Assembly: GCA_036898135.1 (NCBI GenBank)
Contig: CM072511.1
Span: forward strand, 77,170,754-77,234,753
Origin: Oncomelania hupensis
Lineage: Eukaryota > Mollusca > Gastropoda > Littorinimorpha > Pomatiopsidae
DNA: 64,000 nt
Direction of reading: 5' to 3'
Shown here: positions 32,941 to 45,200 of the stretch, piece by piece
How positions within the stretch are numbered: position 1 is the first letter of the stretch
How the letters are laid out: the number at the start of each line of letters is the position of its first letter
The notes under the pieces: model-generated
What the model saw: the letters and a program-made list of their open reading frames with translations, nothing else
The model's database searches: none
What the model was told of the DNA's origin: nothing
Translations under genes and position numbers: made by a program

Positions 32941-33074
32941 GTCAAATATGGAGTGTTATTATCTAACAATAATTATACTGTTTGCCTATGAATTTAAAGA
33001 CCTCAATTTGAAGGCTTTGTTTACTTTTGGCGACAACGGGTTGATCCTAAAATTCGCATTGTTATTACATTAAA

Positions 33075-34015
33075 CTATGATAGTGGGCTTTCGTTGCTCA
33101 AACCCACTACTGAAGCTTGAATGTTTGACACATGCATAGCAACGTGAGTCTATGTATTCACCCCACCCCTCACCAACCCACCCCTCAAAAAAGAAAATTG
33201 GGACATAGCTTTGCAAATCTGTGCGAGATGAGTTCTAAATAGTCCAAAAAAGATATCTGTCTTTCCGCCGTTCGCGGTCTGTCTGTGCAAAAAAGTGGCT
33301 AAGTACTCACAGACTATTTCAACTATCACAACCAAACTTAGAAAAGATGGTGTATACCCATGAAACTTCATAAATGATCAGTGAATGAATGACTTCACTT
33401 CAAGGTCACGATCACAAGGTCATCAAATGTTAGTCAAAAAATGATAATTTTTCACAAAATTTCAATTTTTTTCTCGGTTATTATTATTAAATTTACCATT
33501 CTTTGATGCATGATAAATATCAATCACACACTTAATATGCCAATTTGGTCAACCTCACTCCAAGATCAAGGTCAATGGAGCTGTCCACAGTCGGTTTGCC
33601 TAGGTACTTTGAAATGGTTTTGACCTTAAACTATGAGAGGTGTAAAGTCCACATTTGTTGTATTTAGAGATGATATATTAATCTTTGATGTTTGTTCCGT
33701 TTTTGCATTGATCTGTAAGGTCAAGATTATTTTAGGCCTTCCCAAAACATTTGTCATCGTACAGTGGAATGACTGTTTATTTAAGTTATTTGATCAGGCA
33801 TGTAAAAGATCACGGGAAGGTCAAAATCTTCCCAAGGTCAAGTTTACCATAAGGTCAGTTTTTGGGGGGCATAATATAACTTTGCTGTACTTTATTTGAT
33901 AGTAAATGAGTGTATTTGGAGCCAGAGGTCAATGTCATCTCAAGGTCAAGAGCATAGAAAGCAAAGTCGGTATTACTTTGTGCATTTTAATGCCAGCATT
34001 TCATTTCGTTTATGA
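33075..34015 (+). repeat. Family B repeat, uninterrupted copy 2
   Basis: This copy gives the full length of the repeat, about 940 bp. It has the 'tctatgtattcacccc' start, the 'ggatcagtgaatgaatgac' block, several AGGTCA motifs and the 'ttttaatgccagcatttcat' end. Other copies are split by RTE insertions. Confidence 0.78.
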
Positions 34016-34097
34016 GAGGGCTGGTGAGGAGGGAAGGAGAGGGGGAGGGTAGAGAGAGAGGGGTGGAGGATGGGGCTCTCATTTTCATGTTATATAT

Positions 34098-34182
34098 TGC
34101 AAGAGGACAGAGAAAGATGGAGTACGCTGGTTAAGCGATCACCTGTGGTGCCCGAACGACCTTCGAGTTACGGGATAGGATA
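34098..34182 (+). repeat. RTE LINE 3' end fragment (plus)
   Basis: 'aggacagagaaagatggagt' to 'gggataggatagga' is the RTE 3' terminus in plus orientation. Confidence 0.75.
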
Positions 34183-34610
34183 GGAAGATGGAGATGACAA
34201 GGGAGCGCAGCAGCCTTACCGTGGAATGTAAACTGATGTTCCTGTCTTTCCAAATGGGCTTCAACCTTGTCAAGGTAGTTGTTTATGCGATCCTGTAGAG
34301 GACTTCCTGTGGGGACCCATTGTCTGATACAATGGCTCCTAAATATTTGAAGCTATGCACTGTGTTGAGGGATTGGCCTTGGACTTTGATGTCCATGTTT
34401 TTCTTTGGTGTTGTTTGTCATCATTTTGGTTTTCTCTGCACTTATTTCCATTCAATAGGCTCTGGAGGTGGTGTCAAGACCCCTGTACAAGCTGTTCAAG
34501 TTCTTGTTCCTCTCCAGCCAATCCATCAATGTCATCCGAAAAAAGGAGGTTGCAGATTGCTCTACCCGCTATACTGACTTTGCCTTCGTGATCTACATGG
34601 GCATCTTTTG
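34183..34610 (-). pseudogene. RTE LINE internal fragment (minus)
   Basis: The minus strand carries RT C-terminal sequence from the thumb region to before the FADD box. It abuts the plus-strand tail at 34182 with no spacer, giving an inverted junction. Confidence 0.75.
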
Positions 34611-35239
34611 TATCAACCTAAAACGAAAACCCTTACCCAGTCACTTTTTTTTAAATGGATTCTGCCTCTTACCAGCTTTAGAAGCTGTTAATAGGCACAC
34701 AAACTACGGAATTTATTCATTTATAAACAATAACTATACTTTGGAAAGAGTTATTTGTTAGTTGTAAGTTTAGTTTTTTTTCCATTGGGCAACATTCACT
34801 GTGAATGTTAAACGGATATGTCAAGGATGCGTGGTCAATGGGGACCCCTTTAGATAACAACATTCACATTCTTAAAGACCTGCTTAAAGCTGGATCGTTC
34901 CGACGCAGTTGTATTGAAATCAAGTAAATAAATATTCGGTACCATTACTATAGGTCTCTTATCCATATGTTTGAAAATATTGGGAAAGTGGGTTGAGGGG
35001 GTAGGGAGAGGGGAAGCGCGGCGGAAGGAGGGGGGAAGGAGGGGAGGTGGAGTGCAAGAAGTGTGAAATACCGTCCGGCGATTCGACATCGATTGTCCAA
35101 CCAACGGACTGCCCCGATACGATTGATCATGAGGTATCATGAAGTACCTGCAAGTATACAAACAAATCATCAAAATGTATTTGTGTTCAAGTTGTTGAGC
35201 AAAAATATCTTTTAGTAAATAATTCAACATTGATTTTTT

Positions 35240-35430
35240 AAATAATGCAAATACGATGGCTGGCAACTAACCCAAGTAATATTCAGTTGAACGTAGGTCA
35301 AAATCTGTTAAGTGGTTCTTGAGATATGGTGCACAATCGACCGACAGAAGGACGGACAGACCGACATTTCTGATCGTTCTGATCCCCGACTAAATTAAAA
35401 TATTTCCCGATAAGTCTGGAAATTAAAAAT
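35240..35430 (-). repeat. Family A repeat, copy 4
   Basis: Blocks 'ggacagaccgacatttct', 'gttctgatccccgac' and 'aagtctggaaatta' lie just upstream of GH18 exon 3. Confidence 0.6.
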
Positions 35431-35449
35431 AAAATCATTGTTATGCTAG

Positions 35450-35577
35450 ATCCTGAGAGAAACCTACAACGCAGATGCAAATGAAAGAAATGGAACTTCT
35501 CGTCTGCTGTTAACGGCAGCTGTGGGTGCACAAAAACAGATCATCGACAATGGGTACGAAGTGGATACGATTCACAG
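35450..35577 (+). CDS. GH18 exon 3: LLLTAAV strand
   Basis: The acceptor is ttatgctag (phase 0) and the donor gtaagc. It encodes ILRETYNADANERNGTSRLL, then LTAAVGAQKQIIDNGYEVDT and IHR. This matches the animal GH18 stretch with a helix, the LLLTAAV strand and the 'IDxGYxV' loop. The last codon (Arg) is split with the next exon. Family A repeats lie on both sides in the introns. Confidence 0.85.
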
Positions 35578-35584
35578 GTAAGCT

Positions 35585-35875
35585 GTAATGGTTTATCAAC
35601 AAAATGACTGCAGTTAACTTGACCTTTGCGGTAGAGCAAATACGATGGCACGAAAGGCAGGCCACTAACCTAGGTAATATTCTTATAAAGTTATAAAGTT
35701 TATTTAAAATCCGTTCGGTGGTTCCTGAGATATACGCCCAATAGATCAACAGACAAACGGATAGACCGACATTTGGCTCGTTCTGATCCCCTCCCCTTCC
35801 CCCTCATCGCCTCCCGACTTTTGGAAAGTATTTCCGGATAAGTATGGAAATACAAAAACAACGGTCGTAAATTAA
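35585..35875 (-). repeat. Family A repeat, copy 5
   Basis: 'cactaacctaggtaatatt', 'aatccgttcggtggttcctg' and 'agaccgacatttggctcgtt' lie just downstream of GH18 exon 3. Together with copy 4, the repeat flanks the exon on both sides. Confidence 0.6.
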
Positions 35876-36114
35876 TGGTCATGTGCAGAATATGTGCTTA
35901 TGTTAATAATGATAATGCTTGAAGTTTAACCTTGAAATTTAACTACCATTGCGGAAAAGGCGTTTCAGCTCAGTCTATACTTCGAAAACTTTCTAGGCAA
36001 CATTTTGTACCAAAGAATAACAGAAACCATACTGTTGCTTTTAATTCCTTAGTTATTATTTTGGTTCAATAACCAGGTTGTATCTAACCAAATAATAGTT
36101 TCTGTCACGTATAG

Positions 36115-36241
36115 GTACTTGGACTTCATTAGCATCATGGGATATGATTTTTATAGCAGTGTTTGGGACAATAAAACAGGACACCATTCCGGTTTGTTCC
36201 AATCCAATTCTTCCAAGGGCAAAAAGATGGAAAGGAACTTG
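36115..36241 (+). CDS. GH18 exon 4: MxYD strand
   Basis: It encodes YLDFISIMGYDFYSSVWDNK, then TGHHSGLF. The conserved MTYDFHG motif is MGYDFYS here. The Asp and Tyr that contact the substrate are kept, while the Thr and terminal Gly are changed. It ends at a gtatgt donor in phase 0 after ERNL. Confidence 0.85.
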
Positions 36242-36844
36242 GTATGTATAAAGCGATACTGTTGCCCCTGATGCTGTATTTATTGGTTGTATATATTACG
36301 ATATACATGTTATTGCATCGATTTCCTCAATCCAATTTCTAAAACTCATATGCATAACGAGCAACTTGGCCAATCGAGGGGCGGCAATGTTTCTTGCAAC
36401 TGATCCCCAGGTTGACTCAGATTAAGAAATAAGATGTTCTTCAATTATTTGCTGAAGTTAAACAAAAATTAGGCAGACCCGTCGAACAACATCTAGCCGG
36501 GAATCCAGAGCATGATCAACTAAATATCCAAAATATGTGATAAAGTGGTAGCGATCCCATGTTCAGGCACCATTTGCAGTGATTGGACAACGAGACAGAC
36601 CTCAGAATCAGCACAAGGGTCGCGAAGTCACAGACAGGTAGTGGCATTTTCTCACAGGCCAAGAACAGTAACTTTTCTCTCCAAATATATATACTCTACT
36701 CTAAGAGTATTTAACTCAAAGTAATTAACTCCACTCTAAAACTACTTCTTAAACATCGTTTCAGCAACTGTCACTAAACAAATGCCTTTCCTAACTTTCG
36801 TGTCAGCTTCAATAATAATATTGGATGCAGTCAATCTAATATTT

Positions 36845-37328
36845 AATAATAATAATAATAATAATAAGGATATTTATATAGCGCTTTTTCCCAAGAACAA
36901 TATCAGTTCAAAGCGCAGTACTCACACATTCATTCTAAACATCCGGTTTCATACAAATTAAAATCAGACACTTGCTAACGAATAAGAGACGAGGGAGGCA
37001 GGGAGGAAAGGAGAGCTAAGGATGGGTGATGAGGGGGGAGGGTGGGGGGGGGGGTTGTTGCGATGGTCTGAATCAAAAACAAAAAACAAAACAAAACAAA
37101 TGGAGGAATGACGACGATGATGATTGGGGGCAAGATCAGAAACATTTAAGGAAGAGATGAGTTTTCAAGTTGGATTTGAAAGTAGCTATGTTTGGAGAGC
37201 TGCGAAGAGAGAGGGAAAGAGAGTTCCAAGTTGAAAGGCCATAAATAAATTCGATTTCCTTTCCTTCTTCTATGTTTGTATTGTTCGCCTGATTGGTGGT
37301 TTGAATTGTGTATATATCATTCATGTAT

Positions 37329-37330
<2 letters not shown>
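36845..37330 (-). pseudogene. CR1/L2-type LINE 3' fragment with (ATT)n tail
   Basis: The minus strand reads STWNSLSLSLRSSPNIATFK then SNLKTHLFLKCF, the C-terminal end of a CR1/L2-type RT ORF. The 3' UTR ends 'gcgctatataaatatcc' then (TTA)n on that strand. It is strongly 5'-truncated. Confidence 0.7.

Positions 37331-37331
<1 letters not shown>

Positions 37332-37417
<86 letters not shown>
37332..37417. repeat. (TTA)n microsatellite
   Basis: About 28 units, directly abutting the RTE copy that starts at 37418. Confidence 0.95.
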
Positions 37418-39083
37418 GGAATGTCAGGACCCTAACTGCGGAAGGAAAATTAGAAGAACTGGCCCACGAGCTGGACCACTATCGATGGAACGTTCTAGGC
37501 ATCAGCGAACTGCGCTGGAAAGGCCTAGGTGAAACAACGACCGACAAAGGCCACAAGCTCTATTTTAGAGGAAGAGATGACAGGCACGAACACGGCGTTA
37601 GATTCTTGGTCCACAAGAACATTCTAGCCACTGTCATGGGTTGCCGCCCAGTTGATGCCCTCACCATTATCTGTAACAAGATCTGGCAGAGTGGGGAGTG
37701 GCCTACACCATAGACCCCCGTCGCTTGTCATCACTCTTCCCAAAAAAGGTAACCTTCTGGAGTGTGAAAATTACCGCACCATCAGCCTCATCGGCCATCC
37801 CAGCAAGGTCCTCCTGAAAATAATACTCAACAGGTTGAAACCCCAAGCTGAACAAATCATAGCTGAAGAACAAGCAGGATTCAGGGCAGGGCGAAGTACC
37901 ACTGAACAGATTTTCAACCTCAGAATAATCTGTGAGAAATACCTACAGCACCAACAACATCTATATCATGTGTTCATAGACTTCAAGAAGGCGTTTGACC
38001 GAGTCTGGCATGCAGCTCTATGGGCAACAATGAAAGTGTACAACATCAGCCCTAAAATTATTGACGTAATCAAAAGCCTGTATGACAAGGCTACCAGTGC
38101 AGTCCTCCACAACAGCGCCATCGGGAACTGGTTCAGAACAACAATCGGTGTGCGTCAAGGATGCCTACTCTCTCCAACACTCTTCAACATCTTCCTAGAG
38201 CGCATCATGTCATATGCTCTTGCAGATCATGCAGGCACAGTCAGCATAGGGGGTAGAGCAATCTCCAATCTTCGTTTGCGGAAGACATTTACGGATTGGC
38301 TAGAGAGGAACAAGATCTTGAACAGCTGGTACAGAGGCTTGACACCACCTCCAGAGCCAATGGAATGGAAATAAGTGCAGAGAAGACCAAAATGATGACC
38401 AACAACACCAATGGCATCAACACGGACATCAAAGTCCAAGGCCAATCCCTCAACACAGTGGATAGCTTCAAATATTTAGGAGCCATTGTATCAGACAATG
38501 GGTCCCGACAGGAAGTCCTCTCCAGGATCGCACAAGCAACTGCTGCCCTGACAAGGTTGAAGCCCATTGGGAAAGACAGGACCATCAGTCTACATTCCAA
38601 AGTAAGACTGCTGCGCTCCCTTGTCATCTCCATCTTCCTATATGCTTGCGAAGCATGGACCCTCACAGCAGATCTCCAACGAATAATACAAAGCATGGAG
38701 ATGAGATGCTACAGAAGACTTCTGGGCATTTCCTATACCCAACACATCACCAACGACGAAGTTCAACAGACCATCACACAAGCCATTGGACAACACGATG
38801 ACCTGCTCACAGTGGTGAAGAAACGGAAACTCCGATGGTATGGCCACGTCACCAGATCATCAGGCCTTGCAAAGACTATTCTGCAAGGCACAGTGCAAGG
38901 AGGTAGAAGAAGAGGGAGACCGAAAAAGAGGCGGGAGGACAACATTCGAGAATGGACTGGTTTGACACTGAGCGAAGCCATCAGGGCTGCTGAGGACAGA
39001 GAAAGATGGAGTATGCTGGTTAAACGATCATCTGTGGTGCCCCTACGACCTCCGAGTTAAGGGACAGGATAGGCTAGGTTAGG
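37418..39083 (+). pseudogene. RTE LINE with internal deletion; RT nearly intact
   Basis: The copy starts in the endonuclease (WNVRTLTAEGKLEELAHELD, ISELRWKG) and jumps at about 37650 from HKNILATVMGCRP straight to the RT N-terminal DALTIICNKIWQSGEWPTP, so most of EN and the linker are missing. RT then runs in two overlapping frames, 37652-38374 and 38296-39060, with GCLLSPTLFNIFLERIM intact. At 38270-38300 a one-base deletion and a GAT-to-GAA change ruin the FADD box. The C-terminal RRRGRPKKRREDNIREWTG and a short GGATAGG tail close it. It is a recent but dead copy. Confidence 0.85.
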
Positions 39084-39108
39084 ATTATTATTATTATTAT
39101 TATTGTTA

Positions 39109-39151
<43 letters not shown>

Positions 39152-39152
39152 A
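39084..39152. repeat. (ATT)n microsatellite
   Basis: ATT units with two GTT interruptions, directly after the RTE tail. Confidence 0.9.
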
Positions 39153-39234
39153 CCTACAACGGAGTGTGTGGACCGAATCACGAACATCCACAGGAAAACA
39201 TTGTATCTTGGCTCTATATTTTACCCATAATAAT

Positions 39235-39445
39235 TATGCATTCAACATTGGGTCATGTCAATGTCATCCCAAAGTCAAGGCCACTGGTTTTGGACATAAT
39301 ACAATTTTTGCTGTAGTTTTTTTGATCGTTTAAGAGTGTCCAATAGAACCGGGGCTCAAATTCACACCAAGGTCAAGCGCATCGTCAGTTATACTTTGCA
39401 TTTTAATGCCACTGTTTCGTTTCAGTTTTAAGGCATTTTCAACAT
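39235..39445 (+). repeat. Family B repeat, partial copy 4
   Basis: 'ggtcatgtcaatgtcatccc', 'tttggacataatacaattt' and 'attttaatgccactgtttcg' match the 3' half of family B. It lies upstream of GH18 exon 5. Confidence 0.65.
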
Positions 39446-39574
39446 AATCATTAGAGCCACATGTTAAACGGGGTTTGCTCTTTTAGTTTTCTTTCAGTGG
39501 GTCAACACTCACGTACGTTCCTGTCTCTTTTCGTACCACAATGTTGATAATAATTTTTGATATTGACAGTTGAG

Positions 39575-39769
39575 AACATGTTACAACAGGATTTTGCAGC
39601 TCGTTACTGGGTGGAACATGGTTGTCCCAGGGAAAAAATAGTGATAGGTATTTCCACTTACGGTAGAGACTTCACCATAACCACCGAAGCTTCCAGTGTT
39701 GGGTCACCTGGTGCTGTAAGCCCTATGGGACAGTATACCGGTACATCCGGATTGAAGGCGTATTTTGAG
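39575..39769 (+). CDS. GH18 exon 5: KIVIGISTYGR strand
   Basis: It encodes NMLQQDFAARYWVEHGCPRE, then KIVIGISTYGRDFTITTEAS and MGQYTGTSGLKAYFE, the GIPxYGRxF strand of GH18 followed by the insertion-domain end. The more pyrimidine-rich acceptor (attgacag, exon at 39571) would be out of phase with exon 4 by one base. The acceptor gttgag at 39571-39574 restores phase 0, so I place the start at 39575 with some doubt. The donor is gtaagg in phase 0. Confidence 0.82.
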
Positions 39770-40048
39770 GTAAGGACGTGCTCGTCTTCTTGCCTGTCTG
39801 TAGGCATTTGAAGTTTGTGGTGCTTACTACACAGTTTGTCACGGACCGGTTTTATAGTCCTTATGTTTTATAGTTGTTGTTTTTTTTATGGTCCGATGAC
39901 TCTATATATTATTGTAGTCTCTTTCCTGTGAGAAGATATAGGTATAATTTTTTTATGTGAGCTAAATTCTGATTGGTTCAGCTGGTCACATCACAGTTCA
40001 CCAATGTACATTCAAAATTATATTAATTCTTTTATTGACTATACTAAG

Positions 40049-41629
40049 TGTAACAGCATAAATATTGACGACAAACATGTAGGAAATTAGCTTAGCGAAA
40101 CAGAGATACCAGCGAAACGAAACTGGACAGTAATACAACAGTTAGCTAACAAGCAGCACACACATGGCAGATTAACCTCCTTGAAACAGTCACACCGCCG
40201 CCAGCTATTGATACCATCAACAGGCTTGGCGACCCAGAATGTTAAATAGCATACTTTAGTCAAAAACTAACCATAGCGTTGTCTTCGATTAAATAACTTA
40301 CTGCACCATGAGACACTAAGTAGCTCACTCCAGCCAAAAGTTACCAAGATGATGTCACCCGTATTGGGCAGACACCGCTTATCGTTATTGAATCTGTTCT
40401 TCACTCTATCCCTGATACTCCACTTGAAAGATAATTATGCGTGTCCAGTGACAAGAGAGAGGGGGAGGAACTATTCAAATTAGAACCATAATTCTGTAGA
40501 TGCGAGAGTAAAGAAAACGAAAGCTAAAAACGATTGGTCAGAAGACTATTGGGAACTTTTGCATACCTTTGGGGACCAAATCTCAACTGATCAGTCGCAA
40601 AAGAACTGTTAAGCTGTGAGGGTCGACCAAAGGAACAAACTGCAGTGTTCGTCTATCTCCATCTCATCAAGAGAGTGCTAGAGACGTAAAAGACGATTTC
40701 ACGAGTCCCAGAGTCCACAAGTAAGATAACCCTAATAGTTTTGATATGTGTATGTTTATTGTATATTGATTGCCATGTATAAATAATATGTTCTTGATAT
40801 ATAGTTACAGAAACAGATTATTGTTTCTGAGACAGTATGCATGTGGTTTGATGTACCTTAGCCTTAAGATTCGAATTGAATTGTGCATATGGGAACCCTG
40901 CAGGTGTCTGATGCTATAGACACTTTGCAGAGGAGACCGCACCCTTATAGCTAACGAGAATACTGTAGCCAGAGCTCCGACTTTTACAGGTCGGGCCTGG
41001 GATCATCACGTTTGTGGAGACGAACGCCTGACCGTCGCTCCCGTGGAACCAAGGAGAACTACCACGATTCTACCTGACCACGTCCAAACCCCACAGCTTC
41101 AAGAGCGACCCGACTTACCTTAGCTAAGTCACCCACAACAACTGAGTCATACCCTCGAGAAACTAGAACCTTTGAAACTTACGAACAGTGAAAATCGTAA
41201 CCGCAGGTAGCAAATGACGAAAGAAACCTGTTAAAACATTTTCCCAGCACTTGGAACTATATTACTTATTAATTTACCGATTAATGCAGAAATGTTAAAG
41301 TTTGTGTTGAATATATAAAAAGTGAAATTACATACATACGACTGGTGTCATTCTATTTGTATTGTTGTGTAGTTATTAGTTTTCTTCTCTTGAGACATAA
41401 TAATCTAGTCTTTTGATTAGTCATCACCGGTTCTCAAGTTGAGCCAAATGATACTAAAATTCCCGAGAACAAATATAAATTTTATGTGACCTAAGTGCCG
41501 TGATCTGTCTCTCACACAACTTACGGAATTCTGGTAAAAGAACGATCGATAGTGGTAGCGCATCGCCCATCTATCAATAAGTCTTACCCCCTAGTAAGAT
41601 AAACGTATCTTCCCCAGAATATCATCACA
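40049..41629 (+). repeat. 5' LTR of Gmr1-like element 1
   Basis: 1581 bp with ends TGTAACAGC ... ATCATCACA. It differs from the 3' LTR by a 16-bp stretch present only here (about 41240) and by very few substitutions (for example ccctaa against cactaa near 40734), so the insertion is young. A TATA-like atatataaaaag lies near 41312. Confidence 0.93.
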
Positions 41630-41631
41630 TA

Positions 41632-41649
41632 TGGGGGCTCGTCCGGGAT
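41632..41649 (+). promoter_or_regulatory. Primer binding site, tRNA-Pro type
   Basis: tgggggctcgtccgggat begins two bases after the 5' LTR. It has the sequence of the well-known tRNA-Pro primer site and would prime minus-strand DNA synthesis. Confidence 0.88.
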
Positions 41650-41978
41650 AATAAATTTTAGTATCTATATCTTGAGTAACTAAAGATAATAACGAAGAGA
41701 AAACATTATCTCACTTAGGATTCGTAATAGTGGTCTAGTACAAAATCCGAGAGTTGACTCAGTTACATTGGGAAAAACTTTTTTCTTGATTTTTGAATTG
41801 CATGATTGTATTGATTGTTGTATGCACATGTATGTATTGATTGATGTAAGATAATTGTTTCTTATGCATTGATTGAAAATTGTTGTGGATTGCTGGTAAC
41901 ATCTCACATAGGGATATTTTGATTGTACTTGTGTTAAACTAGATTGACTAAGAGTAGTTAGGTTATCTTGCTTTTGGA

Positions 41979-42193
41979 CTCTATCCTATCCTCCTATCCT
42001 GTCCCGTAACCCGAAGGTCGTAGGGGCACCACAGATGATCGTTTAACCAGCATACTCCATCTTTCTCTGTCCTCAGCAGCCCTGATGGCTTCGCTCAGTG
42101 TCAAACCAGTCCATTCTCGAATGTTGTCCTCCCACCTCTTTTTCGGTCTCCCTTTTCTTCTACCTCCTTGCACTGTGCCTTGCAGAATAGTCT
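41979..42193 (-). repeat. RTE LINE 3' fragment inside the Gmr1-like leader
   Basis: (CTATCC)n then 'cccgtaacccgaaggtcgt' to 'tgtgccttgcagaatagtct' is the RTE 3' end in minus orientation. It lies between the primer site and the gag ATG at 42215, so it either inserted after the Gypsy element or was already carried by its parent. Confidence 0.82.
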
Positions 42194-42214
42194 CTGGAGA
42201 TCTAGAAATCTATC

Positions 42215-45200
42215 ATGGCCGACTTCATCAAGGTCAGGAGAGAATTAAGAGAAGAGGGGATAGCACTAGGTCTAGCAGGGCAAGATTTAATCACGTATGT
42301 AACCTCAGAATGGGATAAATTGGAAAAATCCAGAGCAGAGGAAAGAATCTGTGCAGAAAAAGCTAGAGCTGAGGAAAGAATCCATGCAGAAAAAGATAGA
42401 GACCGTGCCATAGAGGCAGCAGAAAAGCTGAAAGCTATGGAATTAGATATGACGGAACGACTAAAAAAGTTGGACATTGAAGCCAGGGAAAAAGAAAGGG
42501 ACCAGTTGATAGCAGCTCGGGCAACTGACCCGAATATTAGCCTACTGTCAAACTCATCTGACAACCCTCCCCAACCTCCATCCACCACTCCAGGCATGAA
42601 TTTTTTTCTAAGTCCATTTGACGAGAAAGTTGATAGGATAGATGCATATCTTGATCGGTTTGAGCGCTTAGCACAGGAATTCGAACTTGACTATAACAAA
42701 TGGAACATAAAATTAGCTCAAGGATTGAGAGGTACAGCCTATGACGTGTACGCGAAATTGCCCACAGGACAAAGTAACGATTACGCAGCTCTCAAGAAAG
42801 CACTCTTGATTTGGTTCGAGTTGACCTCCGAAACCTACCGGAAAAAATTGCGCAACTCGCGAAGAGAAAAAAGTGAAACTCATAGTCAGTTTGTAGACCG
42901 ATTGGAAACGTACTTGCGTAAATGGTTAGCCTTATCCAACCTAGAAGAATCATTCGAAGATCTTGCTGAACTAATCCTTAGCGAACAGTTACGCGATGCA
43001 ATGACGCCAGAAACTAGGATGTTCACCGCGGAACAAGGTGCCGAGAACTTAGCTGATCTAATCAAACTAGCGGACCGTTACACCACCGCGCATGAAAACG
43101 AAGCTAAACGCAAGGTAACAGATAAACCCAGCAGAGATGGAAACAACCAGAAACTCCACCCACAACAAACACAGCAGTCTAATCAGAATCAGCAGAATTC
43201 GGATAACAAGAAAACCCAAAACTCGGTGAAACCGCCCGGTCAAGGTCAAAACCCCCGGAAATATTGTTCTAACTGCAAAAGAACTAACCATAACACAGTT
43301 GATTGCCGTAGAACAGCGAATCAAACGCACACATTGGCTGTAAGTCAAACTAGTACCGTTGAACTGGAGACTTCAGATAAGTCCCGACCCCCAGTCAGTG
43401 AAACAGTTGTAGTGAACGGAAAAACCGCGTCATGTCTATACGACACCGGATTATCGTACGATGCAATCGTCAGTCGAACTCTTGTAGCGGCTGAGGACAT
43501 CACCGACGAGACCGTCATTTTGCAAGGCCCTGATCGATCCATACCCGCCTCCACCTTACCAATCGCGATAGTCCATGTAGACTCCCGATATGTGTCAGGA
43601 AAAGTAAAAGCGGCAGTAATGGATGCACCTTTGTATGACATCATACTAGGGTGCAAATATGTGTATTTAGGGACTCCGATTGCGCCTCAAGTGCTTGCAT
43701 CGGTCCAAACTAGAGCACAGACCAGACAGGACGCTGCAGATAATCTCCCTGCTAACCCGGCACCAGCCGAGATGAGGGCAGATCAACTAGCTGACCCCAC
43801 ACTAGCTAAATGCTACAAAAAACTCCCTCAGGCGCATAACCCACCTAAGAAAGGAGAGTTCTTTGAGAAAAACGGACTACTGTACAGACAAACAGACCAC
43901 GACCACTCTCAATTAGTTGTCCCTGCCAAACATAGACCACAGGTACTAGAGGTAGGACACGCCATTGCATTTAGCGGGCACATGGGCGTGAGTGCAACAA
44001 TTCAGAGAATTACCGCTCACTATCATTGGCCGGGAATAACAGGAGACATTACGCGCTTTGTCCGCTCCTGTCCCCAGTGCCAGAAGGTAGCATCAAAGAG
44101 ATGGACCGTCCCAGTAACGCTAGGCGAAATGCCCGTCACCGGTACCCCATTCCACAGAGTAGTAGTAGACATCGTAGGCCCACTGCCGCTCACAAAAAAG
44201 CGCAATCGGTATATCCTAACCTTAGTGGATACTTGCACCATGTGGTGTGAAGCAACACCCCTTCCTACTATCGATACCAAACGAGTAGCAGAAGCGCTGG
44301 TCACTATGTTCACAAGAGTTGGATTTCCCGACCAAATCCTAACAGATAACGGATCGCAGTTTACGGGAAAGATGATGCAAGAAGTATTCTCTCGCATTCA
44401 GACGAAACACGTTCGTTCATCTCCCTACCACCCTCAGAGTAACGGTCAAGTCGAACGGTTTAACGGTACGCTAATTTCCATCCTGCGCAAACTCGTAAAC
44501 GAAAAGCCAGAGACTTGGGATACCTACGTAGCCGCCGCGCTGTTCGCGTATCGGGAGGTTCCGCACGCGTCTACGGGATTTCCCCCGGCAACCTTGTTAT
44601 TTGGTCGTCCGATAGCCGGTCCACTGGAAGCACTGAAGCGAGGATGGACAGATTCTCAGGTAGACGAAGAGGTTAAAACAGCTACCCAGTACGTAACGGA
44701 GTTACGTGGCCGCCTACACACTACCTGGCAACTAGCAACGTCTGCCATCAAACAAGCTCGCGCGCGCCAAGCTCGGCACTACAACAAAAACACCAAAGAG
44801 CGAAAATTAGCTGAAGGAGACAAAGTCCTACTCCTACTCCCCAGCGGGTCCAACAAACTAGAAATTGCATGGCAAGGCCCGTACGTAGTCACGCAAAAAG
44901 TGTCGCGAACAAACTACCGGATCAAGGTAAAGGGAAAAGAGAGAATGTACCACATCAACTTGCTCAAACGGTACCTAGACCGCGATGACGCAACATCCAC
45001 AGATCATTTAATGGCTTTGTCAATAGCAGAAGAAGTCGAAGCAACAGAGGATCTAGCTATCGAGTATCCGCTGAAAAGCAGCGAGACGTACAGAGACGTA
45101 GCTATCAACCCAAAACTATCGACAGACAGACAAAGACAGATAATGGAGATAGTTGCACAACACCAAGCAGTGTTGACGGACATACCTGGACAGACACCGT

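Noticed and set aside
34850..35266. 138-codon minus-strand frame
   Set aside because: It overlaps repeat family A and low-complexity C-rich sequence, and no domain is visible.
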